A stretch of DNA of 64,000 nt from Granulosicoccaceae bacterium. GTDB taxonomy: Bacteria > Pseudomonadota > Gammaproteobacteria > Granulosicoccales > Granulosicoccaceae. The position numbers and the translations under genes were made by a program. The stretch is from contig JAHDCO010000006.1 of assembly GCA_020629835.1 (NCBI GenBank), positions 1 to 64,000 on the forward strand. The letters are read 5' to 3'. Below, one piece after another: positions 50,142 to 59,751 of the stretch. The notes below the pieces were generated by a model. It was not told the DNA's origin and did not search any database. It saw only the letters and a list, made by a program, of their open reading frames with translations. Numbering within the stretch: position 1 is the stretch's first letter; every line of letters begins with the position of its first letter.

Positions 50142-50675
50142 TTAAGCCTTCTTGGCGGTTTTCATTGCGTCTCTTATCAATGACGGATCGTCTGATAGTC
50201 GCGCGATCAGTAGCGAGCCCTCTAGCGCACTGACAAAGTTAAATGAGCGGTGTTTGTAGTCTTTGAAACCCATCTCTTTAAATTGTTTTGCAACCCAGGC
50301 TCTCATGTCCTCAAAGTACACTTTTAAGCGTTTTTTGACTGCAGGGCTTACCGATTGCATTTCGGCAGACATCATTCCACAAAGGCAGAATTTTTCCTGT
50401 TCCAGATAGCTCTCAAAAACTTCCACCAGCGTTGTTAGGCGTTTCTCAGGGTTAGAGAACCTAACCTCAAGCTTGCTGAGTGCCGCAACCTGGTCTTCAT
50501 GAGCACGCTCTACTAACGCAAGGGCGAGATCCGCTTTTAATTTGTAGTGGTAATGAACGCTGGCTGTTTTCACGCCAATTTCGTTTGCAAGGTCAATGTA
50601 GCTGAAGCCATTAAACCCTTTGAGTTGGGTCAGCTCTTCGGCCACATCTAATATTCGAGTTTTAGTGTCTGCCAT
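50142..50675 (-). CDS. TetR/AcrR family transcriptional regulator
   Basis: N-terminal HTH: GFNGFSYIDLANEIGVKTASVHYHYKLKADLALALVERA. Confidence 0.92.
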   Translation of the reverse strand: MADTKTRILDVAEELTQLKGFNGFSYIDLANEIGVKTASVHYHYKLKADLALALVERAHEDQVAALSKLEVRFSNPEKRLTTLVEVFESYLEQEKFCLCGMMSAEMQSVSPAVKKRLKVYFEDMRAWVAKQFKEMGFKDYKHRSFNFVSALEGSLLIARLSDDPSLIRDAMKTAKKA

Positions 50676-50720
50676 AAGTTGCTTTATCCAAGCTAAATTT
50701 TTTTGGTACTCATTAGATGA

Positions 50721-50737
50721 CTACATACATATAGGTA
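50721..50737. promoter_or_regulatory. Operator-like motif copy 1 (CTACATACATATAGGTA)
   Basis: About 46 bp upstream of tetR start; matches copies at 53261, 53369, 54168, 54275. Confidence 0.6.
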
Positions 50738-50804
50738 AAGTATAGCAATTCAACGGAATTAACAAGCAAAAAAATTTCCCATCTCAGATCGAAATTCGGT
50801 ATGG

Positions 50805-50821
50805 CTACATATACGAAGGTT
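50805..50821. promoter_or_regulatory. Operator-like motif copy 2, degenerate (CTACATATACGAAGGTT)
   Basis: Partial match to the same motif, 84 bp from copy 1. Confidence 0.4.
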
Positions 50822-51202
50822 AATGATTAGAAAAGTAGCGTTGATATCTCTGAATTTGTAGGCTGTCTCTCAGCAAAAAACGTTATTAAGAGGCATCTGA
50901 ATAATTGGCTGGTTTGCTTTAGAGAGATTCTTTTCCAAGTTGTAGTTTGGTGTGTACACGCTATGCGCTTACTGCTAAATAATACGGATAACGCATTTGT
51001 GATTTAGCCAAATCAAGTTTATTGTTGCAAATGGTGGGTTGATTTTAGGCGCTGTGTAGCACAGTACACTGCGATCAATACCGGGGGTGGCAGGGGCTGA
51101 GAAAGGTTGGTCTGCGTTTCGACAACTTACTCTTACTCAACGCCCCAAATCCAACGGACATCGACCATTCCAGCCCAAAAATGGACTAGATAAGTAGATG
51201 TC

Positions 51203-51991
51203 TTATCCCCAGTGGTGCTCTGGCACGTTTTCGCCCACTTGCACCGCCTTTCTAGCATTGAATCGATCCATATAAGCAGAAACGTGCTTGTAGGTTCTAA
51301 GGCCTGTCACCTCATTAGCCTGGTAAAAACGTTCCATACCGTTCAACCATGGTGCGATGGACATGTCGGCAATGGAATAGTCCCCCGCCAACCAATCGCG
51401 CTGACTCAATGCCTGATCCAAGACGTTCAGTAGACGTTTTACTTCATTGGTATACCGCTCTAGTGGACGCTTGTCCTCATACTCTTTACCGGCGAAAGAA
51501 TGGAAGAAGCCAAACTGCCCTGCCATGGGGCCTAATCCACCCATTTGAAACATTAACCACTGTAGTACTTCATAGCGCTGTGCTTCATTATTACCGATGA
51601 ACTTATTGGATTTTTCAGCCAAGTAAATGAGAATAGCGCCGCTTTCAAATAGTCCGAGTGCTTTTCCATCGGGACCGTGAGGGTCAACAATGGCTGGAAT
51701 TTTATTGTTGGGATTTAATGACAAAAACTCAGGGCTGGTAACTCCTTCGTCGTTCAAGGGAATTTTGTGTGCTTCGTACGCTAACCCCGTTTCTTCTAGC
51801 ATGATGGATACTTTCTGCCCATTCGGTGTTGGCATGGAATACAGCTGTATTACGTCAGGGTTCTGGGGTGCCCAGCGCTTCGATATTAAGAAATCGGATA
51901 GAGAATTTGTTTCATTTTTAGGTTTATGAGGCACAACGGGGTTCCTTTTTGTGTAGCGATACTCAAGCGATATGACTTGCTGTGTAGGCAT
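51203..51991 (-). CDS. Glutathione S-transferase (YghU-like)
   Basis: YSMPTPNGQKVSIMLEETGLAYEAHKIPL, NPNNKIPAIVDPHGPDGKALGLFESGAILIYLAEK. Confidence 0.9.
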   Translation of the reverse strand: MPTQQVISLEYRYTKRNPVVPHKPKNETNSLSDFLISKRWAPQNPDVIQLYSMPTPNGQKVSIMLEETGLAYEAHKIPLNDEGVTSPEFLSLNPNNKIPAIVDPHGPDGKALGLFESGAILIYLAEKSNKFIGNNEAQRYEVLQWLMFQMGGLGPMAGQFGFFHSFAGKEYEDKRPLERYTNEVKRLLNVLDQALSQRDWLAGDYSIADMSIAPWLNGMERFYQANEVTGLRTYKHVSAYMDRFNARKAVQVGENVPEHHWG

Positions 51992-52082
51992 CTGAAATAG
52001 TTGGGAACGGGCACAATCAACGTGCCCTTAGCCCACGATCACGTTGAACCGTGGGCTAAGGCATAAAGACACTACTGCTGAA

Positions 52083-52649
52083 TTACGCGACCGCTTGATC
52101 TTTAGTGGTTGGAGCGTACTTCTGGAACGGTGCGTCAATCGGTGTCTGTGCAATGTGATTGCTGTAGTTAGACATCAGCTTCAGGCTGGTGCCCATAATC
52201 ACATCGAGAATATTAGCTTGGGTGAAACCTGCGTTTAAAAACGCCTGAATATCTTCTTCACTAACCCAGCCCCGGGCTTCATTGATTCGACGAGTGAACA
52301 CATGCAGTGCTTCTAGCTTCGGATCAGCGATCGGTGTGCCGTTCCGCAGTGCTTCGATGGTGTCTTCAGGAATGTTCTTCATGTGGGCAGCCATTGTGTG
52401 GGCAGCGGTGCAATAATCGCATTGGTTGAGTTGATTATTGGTCATTAACACAACTTCTTGCTCAATCGGCGTTAAGGTAGTTTTTGTGTAGCTATCGGCC
52501 AAGGCCCAGTAGCCTTCCACCAAAGCAGGTGATTCAGCGAACACCGCAGTTAAATTGGGTATAAAGCCAAAATCCTTCTGCATTCGATCAAAGACTGGCA
52601 GACTGCCTTCAGGTGCCGTTTCAGCGGTGTGTACGGGTAAAATGTTCAT
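52083..52649 (-). CDS. Carboxymuconolactone decarboxylase / AhpD-like protein
   Basis: NQLNQCDYCTAAHTMAAHM CxxC...H motif. Confidence 0.88.
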   Translation of the reverse strand: MNILPVHTAETAPEGSLPVFDRMQKDFGFIPNLTAVFAESPALVEGYWALADSYTKTTLTPIEQEVVLMTNNQLNQCDYCTAAHTMAAHMKNIPEDTIEALRNGTPIADPKLEALHVFTRRINEARGWVSEEDIQAFLNAGFTQANILDVIMGTSLKLMSNYSNHIAQTPIDAPFQKYAPTTKDQAVA

Positions 52650-52727
52650 ATGGATATCCTTTTTTTAATTGGTTGAATTATCGGTTTTGCGAAAAATGGG
52701 TAACTGAACGAAATATTCCAGTGCGAA

Positions 52728-53138
52728 TTAATTGTTGCTGTGCGAGTCGTAAACTTTTCCACTGATCTTCCACTCACCATCGTGTTGGTAGAGCACGAAG
52801 TAATCGGTGAAACGCAAACCACCCCAGTGGATAAATTCCACCTTTGCAGCAGCAGCTGGCCCAGAGATATCGATCCAAGCAATGTGGTGTTGAACTTCGG
52901 GAGCTGGGCCACCCTCGGTCACGGCACCTTTAAATTCATCGGCGCTCATGTTGTAGAACTCGCCCTGTACTGAGCCAACAATGTGGGCGTGATCGAAGAA
53001 AGCGGTGCGGGTTAATGCGCCATCGCCTGTTTTAGCCGAGTCGATATAAGGTTTAAGCGCCGCCTCAACCGCTTTATATGCAGCAAAGTTATGGGCCTCA
53101 TCGGCTTGTGTTTCTTTAGAGATTTCAGCTTGTGACAT
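52728..53138 (-). CDS. NTF2-like (putative lumazine-binding) protein
   Basis: SNTAFFDHAHIVGSVQGEFY-like DHAHIVGSVQGEFYNMSADEFKGAV; FTDYFVLYQHDGEWKISGKVYDSH. Confidence 0.8.
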   Translation of the reverse strand: MSQAEISKETQADEAHNFAAYKAVEAALKPYIDSAKTGDGALTRTAFFDHAHIVGSVQGEFYNMSADEFKGAVTEGGPAPEVQHHIAWIDISGPAAAAKVEFIHWGGLRFTDYFVLYQHDGEWKISGKVYDSHSNN

Positions 53139-53260
53139 GATGTAAGTCCTTATTGGTTAATGTGATAACAGAAAAAATTTAGGTGCTATTAGCGAAGTGC
53201 GTACCGTCGATGATTACATTCATCGGAGTTCTCATTTCGCCAATTCGGTAAAATATATAT

Positions 53261-53277
53261 CTACATATAAATAGGTG
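53261..53277. promoter_or_regulatory. Operator-like motif copy 3 (CTACATATAAATAGGTG)
   Basis: Upstream of the NTF2-AhpD-GST operon. Confidence 0.55.
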
Positions 53278-53365
53278 ATTGGCCCAAAAGATTAATTAAT
53301 GTTCTATCTTCAGGATATTGAAAAATTGGAAATTTTCCGACTTCGTTTCAAGTAATATCGACAAC

Positions 53366-53385
53366 TACCTACATATTTATAGGTA
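53366..53385. promoter_or_regulatory. Operator-like motif copy 4 (TACCTACATATTTATAGGTA)
   Basis: TACCTA/TAGGTA perfect half-sites; 108 bp from copy 3. Confidence 0.6.
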
Positions 53386-53484
53386 CAAAAAGCCAAATGC
53401 AAGCGAATTTGTGAGATAAATCGACTTTGTTTAAAGCTTAGGAGATGATTGTTCATCTACTTGTGCTTTTGCGACTGGGTTTGC

Positions 53485-53667
53485 TCAGTCGATCAACACA
53501 GGTTCCTGCTCGATATCAACAGATACGCTGGAATCCAGATCAGTATCGAAAAACTCAGTTACATCGAAACTAGAGTCATAGCGTTCTCTAAGCAAAAAGC
53601 TCAGTTCAATATCGATGTTTGAAATCTCAACGTCGCCAAGTGTGAGGTGGTCAAATTGTGGGTTCAT
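53485..53667 (-). CDS. Small acidic hypothetical protein (60 aa)
   Basis: MNPQFDHLTLGDVEISNIDIELSFLLRERYDSSFDVTEFFDTDLDSSVSVDIEQEPVLID; very acidic; no homology recognised. Confidence 0.4.
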   Translation of the reverse strand: MNPQFDHLTLGDVEISNIDIELSFLLRERYDSSFDVTEFFDTDLDSSVSVDIEQEPVLID

Positions 53668-53819
53668 GTGTTGTCTCTGTTAGGTTAGATAGTTCTGATT
53701 TAAATTGTTGAAATGGTGTAGACGGTCGAATCGTAAATGTTTTGATAAAAGTAGTCGTCTGTACTAGGAAAATCTGTTGTTTACTAGAAGTAGTTACCAG
53801 GGAACGGACGATGCTCATT

Positions 53820-54098
53820 TTATGTCTCGCGATTTCTTTCACAGCGTAACTGGTGAGCCGCAAGCGATCCTAGGCTATAAACGCCGTCATTCAATTGACA
53901 AACCTGTGGCAGCCGATCGTTGTAGAAAGACCGATTCGTATCATCGATGAGTGGCGGATTTGACACGCTAGGTGATTCTGATTGGGCAGTTTTTCCGCTG
54001 GAGAAAGGATCAGATGGATTGCCGTAGTTAGAACTCACGGTAGCTACCGTCGATAGGAGAACAAATCCAAGAAAAAAATGCTGTTTGTTGGTTTTCAT
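53820..54098 (-). CDS. Small exported hypothetical protein
   Basis: MKTNKQHFFLGFVLLSTVATVSS signal peptide from ATG 54098, short polar mature part with two Cys. Confidence 0.5.
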   Translation of the reverse strand: MKTNKQHFFLGFVLLSTVATVSSNYGNPSDPFSSGKTAQSESPSVSNPPLIDDTNRSFYNDRLPQVCQLNDGVYSLGSLAAHQLRCERNRET

Positions 54099-54167
54099 GA
54101 AGGTTCCTTGACACGAGATATTTGCGATTGCCAATACGTTGGTATTGATGAAAGCAAAATCATTATA

Positions 54168-54185
54168 TATCTATATGTATATAGA
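54168..54185. promoter_or_regulatory. Operator-like motif copy 5 (TATCTATATGTATATAGA)
   Basis: 70 bp upstream of the 54098 start. Confidence 0.55.
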
Positions 54186-54195
54186 ACTCGTAGTG

Positions 54196-54231
54196 TTTAA
54201 AAAACCTGTTGAGCTGCGGACCCAACAGGTT
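54196..54231 (-). terminator. Intrinsic terminator on the minus strand downstream of the AraC fragment
   Basis: Minus strand AACCTGTTG-ggtccgcagct-CAACAGGTT followed by TTTT. Confidence 0.75.
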
Positions 54232-54274
54232 AATGAGTTAGAAAAATCCAGTAAAAATTACCTACAAGTCCATA

Positions 54275-54292
54275 TACCTATATGTATATAGA
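54275..54292. promoter_or_regulatory. Operator-like motif copy 6 (TACCTATATGTATATAGA)
   Basis: 107 bp from copy 5. Confidence 0.55.
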
Positions 54293-54376
54293 ATAATTTA
54301 GTAAAATGCAAGTTTTCAGGTGGAAAAAATTCTTTATTGCCAACTCGCGGGCTAAAATTTGAACAATTCTTGGGGG

Positions 54377-54960
54377 TTATGAATTTCTGAACTCTTTGAA
54401 TTGCGTTAGCCACTCTCGAGGTGTTTGGCCGGTACGACGTCGAAATGTGCGCGTGAAGGCGGCAGAATCTTTGTATCCGACCTGTCTGGCGGCGGTTGCC
54501 ACCGACAAGCCACTGCGCAGCAGGCTCCTTGCCACGCCAAACCGCCAGTCGGTGAGATAGTCCAATGGGGTAGAGCCGACTGACTCTCTAAAATATCGTG
54601 CAAAGCTCGACCGTGACATTGCCGCTTGTTGTGCAAGAGTTTCTAGCGTCCATGGTTTTTCAGGATGGTCGTGTATTGCCGTGATCGCGCACGCCAGGCG
54701 TTCATCGCCGAGGCTACTCAATATACAGGTGGGCACTTGGCTGTTTTACATTACATGCCTGAGCAATAAGATGAGCATGTATTCCATTAAAAGTTCTAGA
54801 GCCGTCTCACGTTCACAAACATTACCATCGGCTTCAACAAACATACACCGCTTTGTCGGCAGAGATCTGGGGTGGGGTTAGTACGGATGTGGGTGCACAC
54901 CTTAGGGCTGATGTGTTTTTGCGGACGCGAACACGAGACATTGAGTTGGCCGAATCCAAG
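54377..54960 (-). pseudogene. AraC family regulator, disrupted (intact HTH half 54377-54736)
   Basis: HTH half WTLETLAQQAAMSRSSFARYFRESVGSTPLDYLTDWRFGVAR; same frame upstream of TAA (54746-54748) reads ...ERETALELLMEYMLILLLRHVM. Confidence 0.55.
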
Positions 54961-55132
54961 CGGTTGACTTGGGGAGGAGTAACGCTCAGCCGTACGTTTT
55001 GATACTGGCTGGGCGTTTGATGTTTGTGGCGAGGGATTTATTGTTCGTTTGAATCGCAGTAATAGAAGAATCAAATAGATTCAAGATGGGCGATAAAACC
55101 CGACACAAACAACCTGTACTATCCTGTCGGAT

Positions 55133-55906
55133 ATGACAATCGTATTGGAAAAGTCGGTTAAGCCTTCCCGTCTCAGGGCCGAGTACCTGAGCTCTTTGGC
55201 AGAACCTCAGGAGTATTTCGTAGAATTGATGGTGCAGCAGGGCATCACGGTGACCTGCGACGATACAACCTACGCCGTTATCCATAACGATAATTTGGTC
55301 GAGCTGTACTGCACGGAGTTGAGCACAGAGCGGGGCGTTAAATTGCTTCATCAATTGTTCGATGATCGGCTTATCTCAACGGTTTTGTGCAAATCCTACG
55401 ATTCGCAATTGTTGAACGCCGCTTTGTCACGGGACGCTAAGGTGTCCACAGTGGCGTATTTATTCCGCCGCACTGTTGCTGTTCCACGTCCCGCTTTAGA
55501 TGCTGGAATGCTGTTTCGCGCAGCAGTTATCACGGATGTCGAGGCCATCATGGCGTTCAATGACGGGTTCTTTGAATCAGTGGATGAGCTGAGTGGATAT
55601 CTGAACCGCGATGGGTTATTTGTTTTGGAGTGGCATGAAGAGATTGTTGCGTGTGGCACTGGCACTGCGGTTGTCCCCGGGGAACGTGACATTGACGTGG
55701 GCGTGTTGGTGTCAGTAAAGCATCGAAATCACGGCCTGGGTCATGTTGTGGTGCATGCCGTAAAAGAGCATTACCTAGCAAGGGGTTTCCGCCCGATTTG
55801 TGGTTGCGCAGTCCGCAATCTAGCCTCTAAACGTGTGCTGGAAAAAGCAGGTTTTATCAGTGAGCACCGTCTGTTGTCAATTCAGTACGAATCAGTGCTC
55901 TCTTAG
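55133..55906 (+). CDS. GNAT family N-acetyltransferase
   Basis: VGVLVSVKHRNHGLGHVVVHAVKEHYLARGFRPICGCAVRNLASKRVLEKAGF. Confidence 0.85.
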   Translation: MTIVLEKSVKPSRLRAEYLSSLAEPQEYFVELMVQQGITVTCDDTTYAVIHNDNLVELYCTELSTERGVKLLHQLFDDRLISTVLCKSYDSQLLNAALSRDAKVSTVAYLFRRTVAVPRPALDAGMLFRAAVITDVEAIMAFNDGFFESVDELSGYLNRDGLFVLEWHEEIVACGTGTAVVPGERDIDVGVLVSVKHRNHGLGHVVVHAVKEHYLARGFRPICGCAVRNLASKRVLEKAGFISEHRLLSIQYESVLS

Positions 55907-56002
55907 CTAAATTGACGACCACCACTGTAGATTCAAAGACTAACTGCGCGCTGTAGTGCCATATCAGGCACCCGTCAGAAGCGAAAAAAAACATGCTTTT
56001 TA

Positions 56003-57217
56003 TTACAATCGTGCCAAATTCGTTTTGTTGATTACAGTCGGTTGAGTCAAGCGTTTCAGACCAATAACGGTTTTAGCCCCACAAAACCTGCGCATCCTTT
56101 CTAGTTCACTGCACAGCTTTGCCATTCGTCCGGTGCCAAAACGTACCCCTTCCCCTGGCCAAAGATTCAGCACATCCAGTTGATCAAGTGCGCGGTTGTG
56201 TTTCACTTCAATACGCCCCACAAACGTATCGCCCTCCAGCAACGGATAAACGTAGTACCCGTACTGTCGTTCAGCGGGTGGGGTATAGATCTCAATCCGA
56301 TAGTCAAAGCCGAAGAGGGCAGCTAATCGTTTACGATCACGTACTAAGGGATCGAACGGATTGATGATTCGAAGGCGCGACGTCGGCGTGGGCGGGCTTT
56401 GGACGACATCAAGTTGGGAACTATGTACGAGGTAATCTGATTCTTTTCCATGCGCGGTTGTTACTTGAACCGTTGTTAATTCCTCCTGGTGTTTGTTGCA
56501 CCAAGCTTTGGATTCAGCAACGGTGTAAACATCCCAAAACCTTGCAACTTCTCCTGCCGTTGCAAATCCTAGCCGGCTAAACGCGTTGTGCATCAACCAC
56601 TGCTTGCGTGAGTGCGGGGTGGTTTTTTCCTGAAGTGTTTTATCGGGGAAGATACGGCTGGATAAATTGTAGTACTTGGAGAAATTCACGCGCTTGGAAA
56701 CCGCTAAGTCACCTTTCAGCCATAAATAATCCAGCGCTTTTTTATGCGGCGCTTTGGTCCAAATGGCTTTCTTGGTTTCACGGGTGTCGGATTGAAAATC
56801 GTTGGATCGTAAGCAGCCTTCGGTACTAATTCGTGCCATTAAGGCTTTTTGTAATGCGCGATTGTCTGGGTTTTGTCGACACTCGGTCCAGTAACGAGAT
56901 TGGGTGAGCTTTTTGAACTGGTCAGACCAGTACGGCAGGGTGCTCATGGGCAGCACACACGCGTCATGACAGAAGTGTTCAAAAATCTCACCTTGCTTTA
57001 ACAAGGTGTTTAACTTACTCGGACGGTACTGATTACAGCGGTTCCATAAAATATGATCATGGGCACGAGCAACCACCTGCAGTGGGTCGAGCTGTACATA
57101 CCCCAAGCGATTGATGAGTGCGAGCAGCTCGGCCGTTGTGCAGGAACCGGTTGGTGCTTCGCTTAACCCGGCGTAATGAATAACGAGCTGGCGCGCTTGT
57201 TGGTTGGTGAGCTTCAT
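56003..57217 (-). CDS. YcaQ/AlkZ-like winged-helix DNA glycosylase family protein
   Basis: LGYVQLDPLQVVARAHDHILWNR (QxD), FEHFCHDACVLPM, C-terminal FDPLVRDRKRLAALFGFDYRIEIYTP. Confidence 0.85.
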   Translation of the reverse strand: MKLTNQQARQLVIHYAGLSEAPTGSCTTAELLALINRLGYVQLDPLQVVARAHDHILWNRCNQYRPSKLNTLLKQGEIFEHFCHDACVLPMSTLPYWSDQFKKLTQSRYWTECRQNPDNRALQKALMARISTEGCLRSNDFQSDTRETKKAIWTKAPHKKALDYLWLKGDLAVSKRVNFSKYYNLSSRIFPDKTLQEKTTPHSRKQWLMHNAFSRLGFATAGEVARFWDVYTVAESKAWCNKHQEELTTVQVTTAHGKESDYLVHSSQLDVVQSPPTPTSRLRIINPFDPLVRDRKRLAALFGFDYRIEIYTPPAERQYGYYVYPLLEGDTFVGRIEVKHNRALDQLDVLNLWPGEGVRFGTGRMAKLCSELERMRRFCGAKTVIGLKRLTQPTVINKTNLARL

Positions 57218-57240
57218 GTGCTTAAGTGGCTCACAAGCGT

Positions 57241-58410
57241 TTAAAGCGTATCCACGGCTTCCAGGAATCGATCTACTTCGTCGTCGGTATTGAAGTAATG
57301 AACCGAAGCTCTAAGGATATCGTTCAGGCCGCGTCGTTGAAAATCCAAACGCGCAGATCCTTGAAGCGAGACGGAAACGTTCATTTTTTTCTTACGTAAA
57401 GCGGCGGCTGCATCATTCGCATCCCATCCTGCCTTACTGAACGTAACGATGCCACATTGCTTTTGTCCTAAATCATGTACGGAGATGCCGGGTAGAGCCT
57501 GCAAGTCGTTTCGAAGTCGACGGCTTAAGTGCGTGATGCGTTCTTCAATAGCCGGCAGGCCTATGTCATTGGCATATTCCGCAGCCTTTGCTAAACCTAC
57601 GCGCCCTGCATAAAAGGATTCCCAATTTTCAAACTTGATCGCGCTTGGGTGAAACTCAAAACCGTCATCACGCGTCCATCGTGCGGAGTGCAAATCCACG
57701 AACGGCGGGTCGAGTTCGGGCAGAAGACCCTCTCGTACGTACAAAAATCCCGTGCCCCTTGGACCGCGCAGAAATTTACGCCCAGTACCGGACAGCATGT
57801 CGCACTGCAAAGTTTCCACATCCAACGGCAGTTGCCCCACCGATTGGCAAGCGTCTAACAGGTACATAAGGCCTGCGTCCTTTGCGATCTTACCCACAGC
57901 TTCGGCTGGATTAACCAAGCCGCCTTGCGTCGGAACATGAGTGAGTGCGATCAGTTTGGTTTTGTCAGTGATTTGGTTTTGCAGGGCGGTTAAGTCGATT
58001 TGCCCGTGCTCGTCCGATGGCACGAGATCAATGTGTAGCGATCGTCGTTCGGCTTGTTGCAGCAACGCGAGGTAATTCGAGACGTATTCAGAATCGTGGG
58101 TAAGAATTCTATCGCCCGGTTCCAAAGGCAGAGCGTAGAACGCCATATCCCAGGCTCGTGTGGCGTTCTCAATAAAGGCGATCTCGTTTGGTTTGGCATT
58201 CAGTAGCGTTGCAAATTGCGTGTAGAAATCGGCTACCTTCTGCGCATTGGCTGCGTGTGCTTCATACCCTCCGATTTCTTGCTCCAGAGCCAGGTGCTGC
58301 AGCACCGCGTCGTACACCGGTGTGGGCATGATGGATGCCCCGGCATTATTGAAATGCAGCAGAGTGTTACAGCTGGGAGTGTCGTCTCGAACGCGATCAA
58401 TGCACAGCAA
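57241..58410 (-). CDS. Class V aminotransferase (PLP-dependent, cysteine desulfurase-like fold)
   Basis: HFNNAGASIMP, LTHVPTQGGLVNP, LLDACQSVGQLPLDV, GTGRKFLRGPRGTGFLY; TTG start at 58410 preferred. Confidence 0.85.
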   Translation of the reverse strand: MLCIDRVRDDTPSCNTLLHFNNAGASIMPTPVYDAVLQHLALEQEIGGYEAHAANAQKVADFYTQFATLLNAKPNEIAFIENATRAWDMAFYALPLEPGDRILTHDSEYVSNYLALLQQAERRSLHIDLVPSDEHGQIDLTALQNQITDKTKLIALTHVPTQGGLVNPAEAVGKIAKDAGLMYLLDACQSVGQLPLDVETLQCDMLSGTGRKFLRGPRGTGFLYVREGLLPELDPPFVDLHSARWTRDDGFEFHPSAIKFENWESFYAGRVGLAKAAEYANDIGLPAIEERITHLSRRLRNDLQALPGISVHDLGQKQCGIVTFSKAGWDANDAAAALRKKKMNVSVSLQGSARLDFQRRGLNDILRASVHYFNTDDEVDRFLEAVDTL

Positions 58411-58412
58411 GG

Positions 58413-59744
58413 TTACTTTCCTGATGTTGGCCCTAATGTCGGCAGGCGATCCAATAGGGCGGATCCACCCATGGCGGCAGCTGCCAACCACGGCCGAATT
58501 TTGTCATTGCCGGGTATATACCCCGTAGGCAATGCGCTCAATTGGTTGAACTCTTCATGATCACCCAATATAGCGCTGGCGACCGCTGATCCGCAATAGT
58601 TTGCAAGCGCGACACCATGCCCGGAATAGCCACTGGATGAATAGCAGTGTGGTTCGAGTTGTTGCACGCTTGGCCAACGGGTCCGTGTGATACCTAATGT
58701 ACCGCCCCATACATAATCCAACTTAGCGTCTTCCAGGCTAGGAAAAATTTCCAGCATCGCCTTACGAACTATCGACTGGATGTTAGCCGGAAACCGGTAA
58801 CCATAATTTTCGCCGCCACCAAACAGCAAGCGATTGTCCGAGCTGCGGCGAAAGTAGTTAACCACATAGCGAGAATCAGCCACCGCTGCATTGCTCGGCA
58901 ACAACGCTTTTATTCGGTCACCCAACGGCTCGGTTGCAGCAATAAAATTGTTGATCGGTATAACGTCTCGTCTTGCTTTGGGTATCAGTCCATCGAGATA
59001 CCCGTTCATTGCGCAAACAACGGTGTTGGCCAGCACATAGCCATCACGTGTTCGAATCCGATAGTTCGTATCGGAAGTTACTAACCGCGTAACCTCGGTT
59101 ACGGCACTGGTCTCAAACAGCAATGCTCCTTCATTCTCAGCCGCTTGGGACAGACCGACAGCCAGCTTGAGTGGGTGAATATGCCCGGCGCTTGGGTCGT
59201 AAACACCAGCGTGGTAGTCGTCGCTAACGACATGATCCTGTAGCGCCGACTTATCCAATGCACACAGTTGAGCGCCAGGGTGTGCGTCGTTAAACGCATC
59301 AATTTCGTGTTGCAGTTGCTTAAGGTTTGTGGGGCGGTGCAGGGCGTCTACGATGCCTGGCACATACTCAATATCGATGTGGTGTTGCTCGCGCGTGTCC
59401 AGCACCCACCGTTTAGCGCGCTCAGCCAGGTCCCAATAGGTTTGTGATGCTTGCGCACCGAGTCGGCTAGCTATCGCCTCATGCCTGTTGAAACCGGAGC
59501 CTAGTTGCCCACCGTTACGTCCGGATGCACCCCAGCCCACGCGGTGCGCTTCCAACACGCAAACGGATTTACCGGCTTGTGCAAGCGTTAAGGCAGCCGA
59601 TAAACCTGTGTAACCTCCACCAATGACACAAACGTCGGTCTGTTGAATTCCGCTTAACGATGGGTACTGAGGTGTGTCAACTGTTGCGCTATACCACGAC
59701 GGGGCGTGTTGCCCGAGTTCGTCGTTGGCATACAGTAACTTCAT
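58413..59744 (-). CDS. puuB: FAD-dependent oxidoreductase, gamma-glutamylputrescine oxidase-like (copy 1)
   Basis: TDVCVIGGGYTGLSAALTLAQAGKSVCVLEAHRVGWGASGRNGGQLGSGFN. Confidence 0.8.
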   Translation of the reverse strand: MKLLYANDELGQHAPSWYSATVDTPQYPSLSGIQQTDVCVIGGGYTGLSAALTLAQAGKSVCVLEAHRVGWGASGRNGGQLGSGFNRHEAIASRLGAQASQTYWDLAERAKRWVLDTREQHHIDIEYVPGIVDALHRPTNLKQLQHEIDAFNDAHPGAQLCALDKSALQDHVVSDDYHAGVYDPSAGHIHPLKLAVGLSQAAENEGALLFETSAVTEVTRLVTSDTNYRIRTRDGYVLANTVVCAMNGYLDGLIPKARRDVIPINNFIAATEPLGDRIKALLPSNAAVADSRYVVNYFRRSSDNRLLFGGGENYGYRFPANIQSIVRKAMLEIFPSLEDAKLDYVWGGTLGITRTRWPSVQQLEPHCYSSSGYSGHGVALANYCGSAVASAILGDHEEFNQLSALPTGYIPGNDKIRPWLAAAAMGGSALLDRLPTLGPTSGK

Positions 59745-59751
59745 ATATCCG

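Noticed and set aside
50840-51200. Searched for a gene or ncRNA in the spacer between tetR and GST
   Set aside because: No ORF, strong hairpin or recognisable RNA motif beyond the two operator-like sites.
53651-53863. 70-aa minus-strand ORF overlapping both small orphan ORFs
   Set aside because: Overlaps neighbours in another frame and lacks any signal or conserved pattern; likely spurious.
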